NCBI RefSeq assembly: GCF_044227025.1
Contig: NZ_JBGAFX010000007.1
Location: 62,001 to 126,000 of the forward strand
Origin: Dokdonella_A sp044227025
GTDB taxonomy: Bacteria > Pseudomonadota > Gammaproteobacteria > Xanthomonadales > Rhodanobacteraceae
Direction: 5' to 3'
Length of the DNA: 64,000 bases
The notes under the pieces were generated by a model. The model did not search any database, was not told where the DNA came from, and worked only from the letters and a program-made list of their open reading frames with translations. Shown one piece after another: positions 43,590 to 52,053 of the stretch (positions within the stretch are counted from its first letter, which is position 1; each line of letters starts with the position of its first letter). A program made the translations under genes and the position numbers.

Positions 43590-44147
43590 ATGAGTAACCG
43601 CGAATCGGAAATTGGCGATCGGGAATCGATGTCTCGTGGCGTACTGCCGCGTCCTCTGACTGGCCATTCGCCAGTCCCCATTCTCCATTCCCGGCGGCGT
43701 GCATCCCGGCCACGCGGTTTCACCCTGATCGAAATGATCGCCGTGATCGTGCTGATTGCGATCGTCCTGACCGTGGCGAGCCTGTCGTTGTCCAAGAGCC
43801 TTGCCAGCGCGAAGGTGCGCGCCGCGAGCAAGGACCTCGTCGCGGCGTTGCGCTATACGCGCGGACAGGCGATCGTGAAGGGCAAGCCGCAAGTGCTGGT
43901 GCTGAACCTCGACGACAATTCCTACCTCGCACCCGGCAAGAAGGCGGTCAGCCTGCCCAAGGACATGGTGATGCGCCTTACCACCGCGGAAACGGAGCAG
44001 ACCGGAACCAATGCGGGCGGCATCCGTTTCTTCGCCGACGGCAGCTCGACGGGCGGGCATATCTCGGTGCTGATGGGCAAGCGCGAATGGCGGGTCAACG
44101 TCGCCTGGCTGACCGGCGAAATCGAACTCGACGAGAAACCCGAGTAG
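43590..44147 (+). CDS. gspH: Minor pseudopilin GspH, leader altered by a repeat element
   Basis: A 185-residue pseudopilin with the cleavage site RPRG/FTLIEMIAVIVLIAIVL and the GspH/FimT continuation ASKDLVAALRYTRGQAIVKG. The predicted leader before the Gly is unusually long (about 45 residues) and of odd composition, because heptamer element D (43601-43691) encodes most of it. The annotated ATG at 43590 lacks a ribosome site; an in-frame ATG at 43629 inside the element is an alternative. A short out-of-frame start at 43567 (MRTTAARP then stop) may be the remnant of the original leader. The function in tip-complex assembly is probably kept, since the mature part is intact. Confidence 0.85.
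   Translation: MSNRESEIGDRESMSRGVLPRPLTGHSPVPILHSRRRASRPRGFTLIEMIAVIVLIAIVLTVASLSLSKSLASAKVRAASKDLVAALRYTRGQAIVKGKPQVLVLNLDDNSYLAPGKKAVSLPKDMVMRLTTAETEQTGTNAGGIRFFADGSSTGGHISVLMGKREWRVNVAWLTGEIELDEKPE
43601..43691. repeat. Heptamer-array element D (gene-less, inverted arrays) in the gspH leader
   Basis: Left: CGAATCG, GAAATTG, GCGATCG, GGAATCG (43601-43628). Right, inverted: CCATTCG, CCAGTCC, CCATTCT, CCATTCC (43664-43691). The 35-bp centre contains an ATG. Same design as element A and the borders of cassette C. It interrupts the normal spacing between gspG and gspH and now forms coding sequence. Confidence 0.7.
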
Positions 44148-44189
44148 CCTCGCGCGAACTCGGCATACCTCCCGCTGTCCACTGATGCA

Positions 44190-44741
44190 ATGAATCGCTC
44201 CCTCCGACCCATCGCCCGTCGCACGCGCGGCTTCACCCTGATCGAGATGATCGCGGCGTTCCTCGTGTTCGCGATCTCGATCGGCCTGCTGATGCAGGTC
44301 CTCGCGGGAGCGATGCGCAACGCGCGGCAGTCGTCCGACTACACGATGGCCGCGTTGTGGGCGCAGTCCAAGCTCGATGGTGTCGGCGTGGTCGAGCGGG
44401 TGGAGGAAGGGCAGAGCAGTGGCCGCTTCGACGACACGTTCTCGTGGAGCCTCGACGTCAAGCAAGTCGATCCGCACGATGTCGAACCACCGCCGCAGGC
44501 GCTCGCCGCCGGTCGCGGCGGCGCCGGGCCCGCGACGACGTCGGGTGCCGATGCGGGACTGGGAGGCGGCATCGAGGTGCAGCCGTTCGACCTCTACCAG
44601 GTCGACCTCGTCGTGACCTGGGGCGGCGGCATCGGCAAGCAGCCCCGCAACGCCCGCTTCGGTACCTTGCGCGCCGTCAATCCGCAGCCTGACCAGGCCG
44701 ATGGCGCGCCGCGTCTTCCGCGCATGGGCAGCCGGCGATGA
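44190..44741 (+). CDS. gspI: Minor pseudopilin GspI
   Basis: A 183-residue pseudopilin with the leader MNRSLRPIARRTRG and the cleavage site G/FTLIEMIAAFLVFAISIG. The pattern AALWAQSKLDGVGV after the helix is the GspI family feature (A-x-x-x-A-x-x-K-x). GspI nucleates the pseudopilus tip with GspJ and GspK. The C-terminal half carries a glycine/alanine-rich insert (about 105-130) not typical of GspI, making it longer than the usual about 125 residues. Its stop overlaps the gspJ ATG by 4 bp. Confidence 0.87.
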   Translation: MNRSLRPIARRTRGFTLIEMIAAFLVFAISIGLLMQVLAGAMRNARQSSDYTMAALWAQSKLDGVGVVERVEEGQSSGRFDDTFSWSLDVKQVDPHDVEPPPQALAAGRGGAGPATTSGADAGLGGGIEVQPFDLYQVDLVVTWGGGIGKQPRNARFGTLRAVNPQPDQADGAPRLPRMGSRR

Positions 44742-45451
44742 ACGTGCATGCACGCATGCGCGCGCGCGGCTTCACCCTGATCGAGGTCACGCTCGCGATC
44801 CTGCTGTTCGCGCTGCTGCTCGCCGGCTCGTTCGGGTCGATCCGCACAGCCGTGCGTTCGATCGATTCGGGCGAGCAGGCGATCAATCGCACCAACCGCT
44901 TGCGCGTCGCGCAGGAATTCATGCGCCACCAGATCAGCCGGGCGATGCCGTTGCCGTTCGGGCGCGACAAGCACACGAACTCGAATTTCGTGTTCGAGGG
45001 CGAGCGCGACACGATCCGCTTCGTCGCGCCGATGCCGGGCTATCTCTCCAAGGGCGGGCCCTATGTGCAGACTCTCGCATTCGTCGGCAACCGCGGCGGC
45101 GGGCGCCGGCTCGTGTTCAGCGACGAAATGCTCAACGGCTTCGATCTCGACGCGAAGAACAACGACAACGAACCTTCGCTGCTGCTCGACCAGATACAGG
45201 AAGGGCGCTTCGAGTTCCGCACGATCGACGAGAACGGTGAGCTCACCGACTGGTCCGACAAGTGGGACGATCCGGGCGTGACACCGGTGATGGTGCGCGT
45301 CGTCGTGCGCATGCTGCCGCAGGCGCGCGTCGACTTTCCCGAAATGCAGATCCCGCTGATGCTCGATGTCGGCGCGCGCCGTACGGCGCCCGGCCAGTTG
45401 AACGCGGCGGGCCGACTCGGCGCCGCCGCGCCGATGGTGCCCGCACAATGA
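44738..45451 (+). CDS. gspJ: Minor pseudopilin GspJ
   Basis: A 237-residue pseudopilin with a very short leader (MNVHARMRARG) and the cleavage site G/FTLIEVTLAILLFALLLAG. The GspJ-type region RLRVAQEFMRHQISRAMPLPFG follows, then ERDTIRFVAPMP. The ATG overlaps the gspI stop and the gene's stop overlaps gspK, so gspI-J-K are translationally coupled. GspJ forms the tip complex with GspI and GspK. Confidence 0.89.
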   Translation: MNVHARMRARGFTLIEVTLAILLFALLLAGSFGSIRTAVRSIDSGEQAINRTNRLRVAQEFMRHQISRAMPLPFGRDKHTNSNFVFEGERDTIRFVAPMPGYLSKGGPYVQTLAFVGNRGGGRRLVFSDEMLNGFDLDAKNNDNEPSLLLDQIQEGRFEFRTIDENGELTDWSDKWDDPGVTPVMVRVVVRMLPQARVDFPEMQIPLMLDVGARRTAPGQLNAAGRLGAAAPMVPAQ

Positions 45452-46386
45452 ATTCGTCGAAGCGGCTTCCGCGGGGATTGCCGCGCGCACCCGAGCGCGG
45501 CGTCGCGTTCCTGCTGGTGTTGTGGGTGGTCGCGATGCTGTCGGTGTTGCTGGGCAGCTTCGCCTTGGTCGCGCGCACCGAGCTGACCCAGTCGCGTCAT
45601 CTGTTCGACACCACCCAGGCGCGTTACGCGGCGGAGGCCGGTCTGGATCTGGCGGTGTACGAATTGCGCAAGAGTGATCCGATGATGCGCTGGGTCGGCG
45701 ACGGGCGACCGTATTCGTTCGGTTTCGGCGATGCCGACGTGGAAGTCCGCATCACCGACGACTCCGGCAAGATCGACCTCAACGCACCGAACGAACAGAT
45801 GCTGACGAACCTGTTCGCCGCGCGTGGACTCGACCCCGACCGGGCGCAGGGCCTTGCGGCCGCGATCAAGGACTGGATCGACCCGGACGACGACACCACC
45901 CTGAACGGCGCCGAGCTTGCGCAGTACAAGGCCGCCGGCCTTTCCTACGGCCCGCGCAATGCGCCATTCGACACGGTGCTCGAACTGCAGCAGGTGCTCG
46001 GCATGAACTACGAACTGTTCAGCAAGGTCGAGCCGGCGCTGACGATCTATTCCGGCCAGGGCGTGCCGAATCTCGCGAACGCGCCGATCGAGGTTCTCGA
46101 CGCGCAGGAAGGTGGTTCGGCGGACTGCTCGGCGCAGATCGTCGAATGGCGCCGGTCGTTCCAGCCGGGCGATCCGGCCGCGCCGCCGCAGCCCGAATGC
46201 GCGACCCAGGCCGGCATGTCCATCCCGATGGCAGCCGGCGGGGGCCTCACGTATAGTGTCAAGTCCCGTGCAAAGCTGCCGAATGGCGCCAGCACGACCC
46301 TGGATGCGACCATCCGCATGGGCGGAATCAATGCGGCCGGCAGGCCCTATGTGATTCTGCGCTGGCGCGATGGGGAAAATTCCTGA
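45448..46386 (+). CDS. gspK: Minor pseudopilin GspK
   Basis: A 312-residue, large minor pseudopilin capping the tip complex. The N-terminus ERGVAFLLVLWVVAMLSVLLG lacks the Glu at +5, as is normal for GspK. The family features TQARYAAEAGLDLAVYEL, DDSGKIDLNAPNEQML and AAAIKDWIDPDDD (calcium-binding region) follow. The frame is open upstream to 45262, but the ATG at 45448 overlaps the gspJ stop. Length and domain layout are ordinary for GspK. Confidence 0.92.
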   Translation: MNSSKRLPRGLPRAPERGVAFLLVLWVVAMLSVLLGSFALVARTELTQSRHLFDTTQARYAAEAGLDLAVYELRKSDPMMRWVGDGRPYSFGFGDADVEVRITDDSGKIDLNAPNEQMLTNLFAARGLDPDRAQGLAAAIKDWIDPDDDTTLNGAELAQYKAAGLSYGPRNAPFDTVLELQQVLGMNYELFSKVEPALTIYSGQGVPNLANAPIEVLDAQEGGSADCSAQIVEWRRSFQPGDPAAPPQPECATQAGMSIPMAAGGGLTYSVKSRAKLPNGASTTLDATIRMGGINAAGRPYVILRWRDGENS

Positions 46387-46388
46387 CC

Positions 46389-47819
46389 GTGAATCCGACT
46401 CTCGACAGACAACTGGCGCGTCTGCGGACGCGCCTTGCCAAGACACCGCTGCCGGGCTTCTTCGCCTGGTGGGGGCGCGAACTGCTGGCTTGCCTGCCGG
46501 CGCGCTGGCGCGCCCGGCTGTCCGAGCGCTCCGAATCCCTGCTGCTCGACCTCGAGGGCGAGGAAGTGGTCGTGTGGCGCGAGAAGGGCGATGCGACGAG
46601 CGAATACGCGCGCATCCGCCGCGACCTGCCGGCGGATGCGCAGGCAGCGGAATTCCGTCGCCTTCGCGCTGCGCTCGACGATCCGCAGGTACGCACCGTT
46701 TTCTGCATTCCGGCCGAGCGCGTGCTCACGCGCGTGCTCAGCCTGCCCGCGGCGGCGACCGAGAACCTGCGCCAGGTGCTTGCGTTCGAGATGGACCGGC
46801 AGACGCCGTTCAAGGCCGACCAGGTGTATTTCGACAGCCGCGTGCTGGGCCACGATGCGAGTGGCCGCAATGCACGGGTCGAACTCGTGCTGATTCCGCG
46901 CGGCCAGCTCGACCAGGAATTGTCCACCCTGGCCGCGGCTGCAACGGAACTCGACGGCGTCGACAGCTGGAAGGGAGCGCCCGGCGCGGGGCGCCACCAG
47001 ACCAACCTGCTGCCACCGGAAAAGCGCGCGCGTAGGCGCGACATGCGCCTGCCGCTGAACCTTGGTCTCGCCGCACTCGCGATCATTCTGCTGTTCGTCA
47101 ACATGGACGAGTCGGTGGCCAACCGCGCGTCGGCGTTGACGTCGATGCAGGCCGAAGTCGAGAAGGCCAACAACGAGGCGCGCCAGGTCGCAGCCCTGCG
47201 CAAGACGCTGGCCGACTCGATCGCCGGAGCGAATTTCCTCACCGACAAGAAGCGCAGGATTCCGCTCACCATCGCCTTGCTCGACGATCTCACCCAGCGC
47301 CTGCCGACGGATGCCTACCTCGAACGCCTGCAGATCGAGAACAAGCAGGTGCAGTTGCAGGGCCAGGCCACCGAAGCGGCGAAACTGATCGCGCTGCTCG
47401 GCGCATCGCCGTGCCTGGGCAATCCGGGATTCCAGGGCCAGGTGCAGCCGGATGCGCGCACCGGCAAGGAGCGCTTCCAGATCAACGCCGACCTCAAGGA
47501 ATGCAGTCCGCACGGTGTCGCGAAAGCGGATGCCGGAGCGACGCCGGCGAAGGTGCCGGCACCCGCTGCGCCAACGCCGGCGGCGAAGCCCGCAGCCGAG
47601 AAGCCCGCGCCGCCCGTTGTGCCCGCGCCGCCGAAAACCGCGCCAGCGGCAGGCGCACCTGCTTCCCGGCCAGCATCGGGCGACGCGACCGCGCGCGGCC
47701 CATTGACGCCCGAGCCGATCGAGAGCAGGGAAGTGAACAAGCAGCGCCCGCGCGAAATCCGCGAAGGCGAGGCCGCAGGGAACCGCAAGGACGCGGAGGT
47801 CACGCATGGCAAACAGTAA
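46389..47819 (+). CDS. gspL: Type II secretion protein GspL (XpsL-like) with Pro/Ala-rich tail
   Basis: A 476-residue bitopic inner-membrane protein. The N-terminal cytoplasmic part (about 40-215) has the GspL/PilM-like pattern FCIPAERVLTRVLSLPAAATENL and FEMDRQTPFKADQVYFD, which binds GspE. One span lies near 221-239, followed by a periplasmic PilN-like domain (about 245-375). The last about 100 residues are a low-complexity proline/alanine tail ending in charged residues, an unusual extension. The start is a GTG 2 bp after the gspK stop. It overlaps gspM by 14 bp. Confidence 0.87.
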   Translation: MNPTLDRQLARLRTRLAKTPLPGFFAWWGRELLACLPARWRARLSERSESLLLDLEGEEVVVWREKGDATSEYARIRRDLPADAQAAEFRRLRAALDDPQVRTVFCIPAERVLTRVLSLPAAATENLRQVLAFEMDRQTPFKADQVYFDSRVLGHDASGRNARVELVLIPRGQLDQELSTLAAAATELDGVDSWKGAPGAGRHQTNLLPPEKRARRRDMRLPLNLGLAALAIILLFVNMDESVANRASALTSMQAEVEKANNEARQVAALRKTLADSIAGANFLTDKKRRIPLTIALLDDLTQRLPTDAYLERLQIENKQVQLQGQATEAAKLIALLGASPCLGNPGFQGQVQPDARTGKERFQINADLKECSPHGVAKADAGATPAKVPAPAAPTPAAKPAAEKPAPPVVPAPPKTAPAAGAPASRPASGDATARGPLTPEPIESREVNKQRPREIREGEAAGNRKDAEVTHGKQ

Positions 47820-48417
47820 ACTCCAGCCGAAGGACGGTCGTTTTCTCGCGGTGGTGCTGCTGCTGATTACCCTCGCGCTCATCTATCTGGTCGGCATCCA
47901 CTGGTGGTTCGTCGCGCCGCATCTGGAGATCGCCGGGCAGATGCAGGAGTTGCGCGAGCAGCAGGCGCGTTTCAGTCGCGCGATCGCCGAGCGGCCCGAA
48001 ATCGAAAAGCGCGTCGCCGAAGTCAAGGCGTACGAGCAGGGCAACCAGGCGTTCCTGTCGGAGACGGATCCGAATGCGGCGTCGGCGGCGCTGATCCAGC
48101 GCCTCAAGGCGGCGATGAGCGACCACGCCAAGAACGAAGCTCGCTGCCAGAACGTGAGCACGCAGAGCTACAACGGCGGCGAGGATGAGCTGTACAAGCG
48201 TGTCACGGTGCAAGCGCGCCTGAAGTGCGACCTCGAACCGCTCGCGGCGATCCTGTACGACCTCGAGAACGGCAAGCCGTACCTGTTCGTCGACCAGGTG
48301 ATGATCTACAAGCAGCAGACCTACACGCCGCCGGGCGCGAAGACCGTAGCGGTGCCGCTCGACGTGCGCTTCAACGTGTCGGGCTACCTGCGCGAACCGG
48401 GCAAGGCGGCGAAATGA
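47806..48417 (+). CDS. gspM: Type II secretion protein GspM (XpsM-like)
   Basis: A 203-residue protein with one N-terminal span (about residues 13-35), a short coiled coil (about 42-70) and a periplasmic ferredoxin-like domain (about 85-195). In the family GspM partners GspL and stabilises the GspE-GspL-GspM platform. The name rests mainly on size, topology and its position between gspL and gspN/C. Its stop overlaps the following ATG by 4 bp. Confidence 0.85.
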   Translation: MANSKLQPKDGRFLAVVLLLITLALIYLVGIHWWFVAPHLEIAGQMQELREQQARFSRAIAERPEIEKRVAEVKAYEQGNQAFLSETDPNAASAALIQRLKAAMSDHAKNEARCQNVSTQSYNGGEDELYKRVTVQARLKCDLEPLAAILYDLENGKPYLFVDQVMIYKQQTYTPPGAKTVAVPLDVRFNVSGYLREPGKAAK

Positions 48418-49115
48418 ACATCCGCACCGCACGCCTGACCACGAACATCCTCGGCGGCCTCTGTGCTGCGCTGGTGTTGCTCGCGATCCTGCAATACGCC
48501 GGGTTCGGCCGCGGCTATGCGTGGAGCAGCGACGACGGCGGCGGCGAAGGCAATGCGGTGCCGGGCAGCATCGACAAGCAGGCATTGCAGATGCCGCCCG
48601 CGTCCGCATTCGCCGCCGTGGACGAGCATCCGCTGTTCAACGACGATCGCATGCCGACGCCGGTCGATGCCGCCGGCAGTGCCGACACGCCGCCCCCGAG
48701 TCCGCTGAACGTCGCACTGACCGGCGTCATCCTCGACGAGGAGAACCACGTGCGCGTCGCCATGTTGCAGGACAAGGCGCGGAACCAAGCGGTTGCGCTC
48801 AAGGTCGGAATGCCGCTGGAAGGCGAGCAGGCGAGCTGGACGCTGGTCGAGGTCAAGCCACGCCTGGTCGTATTCAGGAATGCGGCGAACGAAAGCGCGG
48901 AAGTGGAACTGGAGACCGCGCTGAAGCCGAGTGCCGCGAGTCCGGCGCGTGGCGGCAAACCGTCCGCGCCGGCCGCTACGCCGCGGAACGCCGCGGCGCC
49001 TCCGAAGAAAACCGAGGATGCGAGCAGCGACCTGGCGCGCCGCATCGAAGAACGTCGCAAGCAGATGCGCGAAGATGCCGAACGCCTGCGCAATGGCGCG
49101 AAGCCCGCGAAATAG
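48414..49115 (+). CDS. gspN: Type II secretion protein GspC/XpsN-like
   Basis: A 233-residue protein with a single N-terminal span (about 10-28), a periplasmic HR-like domain (about 65-155) with LNVALTGVILDEENHVRVAMLQ and LKVGMPLEGEQASWTLVEVKP, and a C-terminal charged coiled coil (RRIEERRKQMREDAERL). The middle matches the homology region of GspC, which binds the secretin. In Xanthomonas this position in the operon is occupied by xpsN, a functional counterpart of GspC. No PDZ domain is present. Either name is defensible. Confidence 0.8.
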   Translation: MNIRTARLTTNILGGLCAALVLLAILQYAGFGRGYAWSSDDGGGEGNAVPGSIDKQALQMPPASAFAAVDEHPLFNDDRMPTPVDAAGSADTPPPSPLNVALTGVILDEENHVRVAMLQDKARNQAVALKVGMPLEGEQASWTLVEVKPRLVVFRNAANESAEVELETALKPSAASPARGGKPSAPAATPRNAAAPPKKTEDASSDLARRIEERRKQMREDAERLRNGAKPAK

Positions 49116-49137
49116 ACCGAATGATGGAGTGAGCCAC

Positions 49138-51474
49138 GTGCGATCCCGATTGACGACCCTCCTGCTGAGCCTCGGCCTCGCGCTGCTGGCCGGCTGTGCC
49201 TCACCGGGGGTGAAGGTGCCTGCGCGCGACAGCGACGTGCTGACCGCCGAGACCATCCTCAAGCCCGCCGCGCCGATCGCGGCCGAAGACGGCGCAAGCG
49301 GGATCTCGATCTCGCCGAAGACGGATGCGAACCGTCCGCCGCCGAAACCCGAGATCGAGGTCGGCACCGCCAAGTTCTACAAGCCGCAGCCGGTACCTTC
49401 GCGCGGCGGCGGCGAGGGCCAGGTCACGTTCAATTTCGAAAACCAGCCGGTGCAGGCGGTGGTCAAGGCGATCCTCGGCGACATGCTGCAGGAGAACTAC
49501 ACGATCGCACCGAACGTCGGCGGCAACGTCACCTATTCCACTTCCAAGCCGATCCGCCGCGAAGACGCGATGCCGGTGCTCGAGATGCTGCTGTCGTGGA
49601 CCGGCAACGCGATGGTGCGCGAGGGCGGGCGCTACACGGTGTTGCAGTCGAAGGATGCTATCGCCGGCAAGTTGACGCCGCGCGTCGGCGCAACCCAGCA
49701 GCCGGGCTACTCGCTGCGCATCTTTCCGCTGAGTTACATCTCGGCGAGCGAGATGGCGAAACTGCTCAAGCCGTATGCGAAGCCGGATGCATTCGTCAGC
49801 CTCGACCCGAACCGCAGCCTGATCGTGATGGCCGGCAATCCCTCCGAGCTCGACAACTACCAGCGCACGATCGACACCTTCGACGTCGACTGGCTCAAGG
49901 GCATGTCGGTCGGCGTGTTCACGATGCAGCACGTCGACGTGACGAAGCTGATGCCCGACCTCGATGCGCTCTTCGGCAGCAAGGGCGAGTCGCCGCTCGC
50001 CGGCATGTTCCGCTTCATGCCGATCGAACAGACCAACGCGATGATCGTGATTACGCCGCAGCCGGAATATCTCAAGCAGGCCGAAGAGTGGTTGCGTCGC
50101 CTCGATCGCGGTGGCGCCGAGAATTCGGTGCAGCTGTACGTCTACAACGTGAAAAACCTGAAGGCGCCGGATCTCGCCGATTATCTCAGCCAGATCTTCC
50201 TCGGCACGTCGTCGGGCGGCAGTCGGCGCAGCAGCACGTCGGGCAGCGTGGGGCAGGGTCTGCGTCCAGTCACGATCGGCGGCATCGGGGGGCGCGGCGG
50301 CAGCTCGATGAGCTATCAGAACTCGACGCGCCCGCAGGCGAAGGACGAAAAGGCGACGCCAGCTGCCACGCCTGCGGCCACCGGCAGTGGTGGCAACAAG
50401 GATTCGGACATCCGCATCTCGGCGATCGAGGAGAACAATCAGCTGATGATCATGGCGCAGCCCGTCGAATGGGATCAGATCGAAGCTGCGATCAAGAAGC
50501 TCGACGTGATTCCCCTGCAGGTGCAGATCGAGGCGAGGATTCTCGAAGTATCGCTGACCGGTGCGCTGCAGTATGGCGTGCAGTGGTGGCTCGGCAATCT
50601 GCAGAGTGCCAATGGCACCTACGACAATCCACGCGGCCCGTATCCGTACCCGAACGAGCACGATCGGCACGGAGCGCTTGCCGGATCGGTCGGGCCGCCC
50701 TCGACCTGCAGTGGATCGAGTTGTACGCCAGCGACGATTTTCTGGTCCTTCATCAACAGCAAGTTCCAGGTGCAGTTGAGCGCACTCGAAACATCGGGGC
50801 AGGCAAAGTCGCTGTCGGCTCCTTCGCTGGTCGTAGCCAACAATCAGGAAGCGCAACTGAGCGTCGGTCAGCAGATTCCGGTGCAGCAGATTTCCTATAC
50901 CGGCCTGACCGGCGTCAATAACGGCACGAATCAGCTTTCGGGTCTTTCGAGCGTGCAGTACCTCAATACCGGCGTCACGCTCGACGTCAAGCCGCGCGTC
51001 AATCCGGGTGGCCTCGTTTATCTTGAAATCAGCCAGGAAGTGAGCAATCCGGGCCCGGCGTCGGCGGGTACGAATCCACCGATCAATCAGCGTCAGATCC
51101 AGACCCAGGTTGCGGTGCAGAGCGGCCAGACGGTGCTGCTCGGAGGCCTGATTCGCGATGACCAGGGCGATACCGATTCAGGTGTTCCCTTGCTCAATCG
51201 CGTGCCGCTGTTGCGCAATCTTTTCGGATCGACCAACAAGACCAAGAACCGCACTGAACTCATCGTGCTGATTACGCCGCGCGTGATATCGAGCGTCGAC
51301 GAGGCGCGTGAAATGACCGCGGACTACGCGCGCCAGTTCGAGTCGCTTCAACCGTTGCGATCGAGTTCGCCGCCGCCGCCCGTCGCAGCGCAACCCGCAC
51401 CACCCGAACGCGCAAGAACATACCCGACCCATGACGACGCGAAGCCGCAAGAGGATCATCCGAATGACAACTAG
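49138..51474 (+). CDS. gspD: Type II secretion outer-membrane secretin GspD
   Basis: A 778-residue secretin that forms the outer-membrane channel. The signal sequence ends in a lipobox LLAGC (Cys about 20), so it should be lipidated, as XpsD is. N0 and several N domains (about 90-480) include ITPQPEYLKQAEEWLRRLD. The secretin core (about 480-745) has the hallmarks VANNQEAQLSVGQQIPVQ, VQSGQTVLLGGLIRDDQ and GVPLLNRVPLLRNLFG. A glycine/serine-rich loop lies near 355-410 within the N3 region. The start is a GTG preceded by GGAG. It ends the secretion operon, as in Xanthomonas, and overlaps the next gene by 11 bp. Confidence 0.95.
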   Translation: MRSRLTTLLLSLGLALLAGCASPGVKVPARDSDVLTAETILKPAAPIAAEDGASGISISPKTDANRPPPKPEIEVGTAKFYKPQPVPSRGGGEGQVTFNFENQPVQAVVKAILGDMLQENYTIAPNVGGNVTYSTSKPIRREDAMPVLEMLLSWTGNAMVREGGRYTVLQSKDAIAGKLTPRVGATQQPGYSLRIFPLSYISASEMAKLLKPYAKPDAFVSLDPNRSLIVMAGNPSELDNYQRTIDTFDVDWLKGMSVGVFTMQHVDVTKLMPDLDALFGSKGESPLAGMFRFMPIEQTNAMIVITPQPEYLKQAEEWLRRLDRGGAENSVQLYVYNVKNLKAPDLADYLSQIFLGTSSGGSRRSSTSGSVGQGLRPVTIGGIGGRGGSSMSYQNSTRPQAKDEKATPAATPAATGSGGNKDSDIRISAIEENNQLMIMAQPVEWDQIEAAIKKLDVIPLQVQIEARILEVSLTGALQYGVQWWLGNLQSANGTYDNPRGPYPYPNEHDRHGALAGSVGPPSTCSGSSCTPATIFWSFINSKFQVQLSALETSGQAKSLSAPSLVVANNQEAQLSVGQQIPVQQISYTGLTGVNNGTNQLSGLSSVQYLNTGVTLDVKPRVNPGGLVYLEISQEVSNPGPASAGTNPPINQRQIQTQVAVQSGQTVLLGGLIRDDQGDTDSGVPLLNRVPLLRNLFGSTNKTKNRTELIVLITPRVISSVDEAREMTADYARQFESLQPLRSSSPPPPVAAQPAPPERARTYPTHDDAKPQEDHPNDN

Positions 51475-51877
51475 ACTGCCGCAAATCTTCGGCATCGCGG
51501 CGCTCGCACTTGTCGCACTGGTCGCCGCGGGCTGCACCGATCATTCGAATCCGGACAGCGTCGATCGGCGCTCGGTCGAACGCTGGAATTACCTGATCGC
51601 GCATGAGGCGGAGAAGGCCTACGACTACCTGACGCCCGGCTACCGCGCCACCCAGACGCGCGAAGCGTATGCCGCCGCCATGAACAATCGGCCGGTGCAG
51701 TGGAAGGGTGCGAAGTTCAAGCAGAAGACCTGCGACGGCGAGCGTTGCCAGGTCGAGGTCGATGTCACCTACAGGCTCATGACGCCCGGCATGGGCGGCA
51801 AGGCGATCGAAACCACCAGTACCCAGGCGGAGATCTGGATATACTCCCAAGGGAACTGGTATTTCCTTCCCAACTGA
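51464..51877 (+). CDS. Small predicted lipoprotein following gspD
   Basis: A 137-residue protein with signal sequence and lipobox LVAAGC (Cys about 25), probably periplasmic-side lipidated. The mature part has RRSVERWNYLIAHEAEKAYDYLTPGYR, suggestive of an NTF2-like or DUF-type small fold, and two cysteines (TCDGERC) likely to form a disulphide. The ATG at 51464 is preferred over 51431 because GAGG lies before it; it overlaps the gspD end, so it is in the secretion operon. Function unknown; it could be a helper of the secretin or simply carried along. Confidence 0.75.
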   Translation: MTTRLPQIFGIAALALVALVAAGCTDHSNPDSVDRRSVERWNYLIAHEAEKAYDYLTPGYRATQTREAYAAAMNNRPVQWKGAKFKQKTCDGERCQVEVDVTYRLMTPGMGGKAIETTSTQAEIWIYSQGNWYFLPN

Positions 51878-52053
51878 TTGAATTCGCTGGCATGTTGAGG
51901 CGTTGGTCGAAGGGATTGCACCGCCCTTTCCTTTGCCTTAACATGGCGGCGCTGTTGCCTGACCCTGCCCATGCCCTCTGGGGTATGCCTGTTGTACGTG
52001 CGGGGTCGGCGGTAAAGCAAAAAGCCCTGTGATCAAAATTTAGGAGTGTTGCG

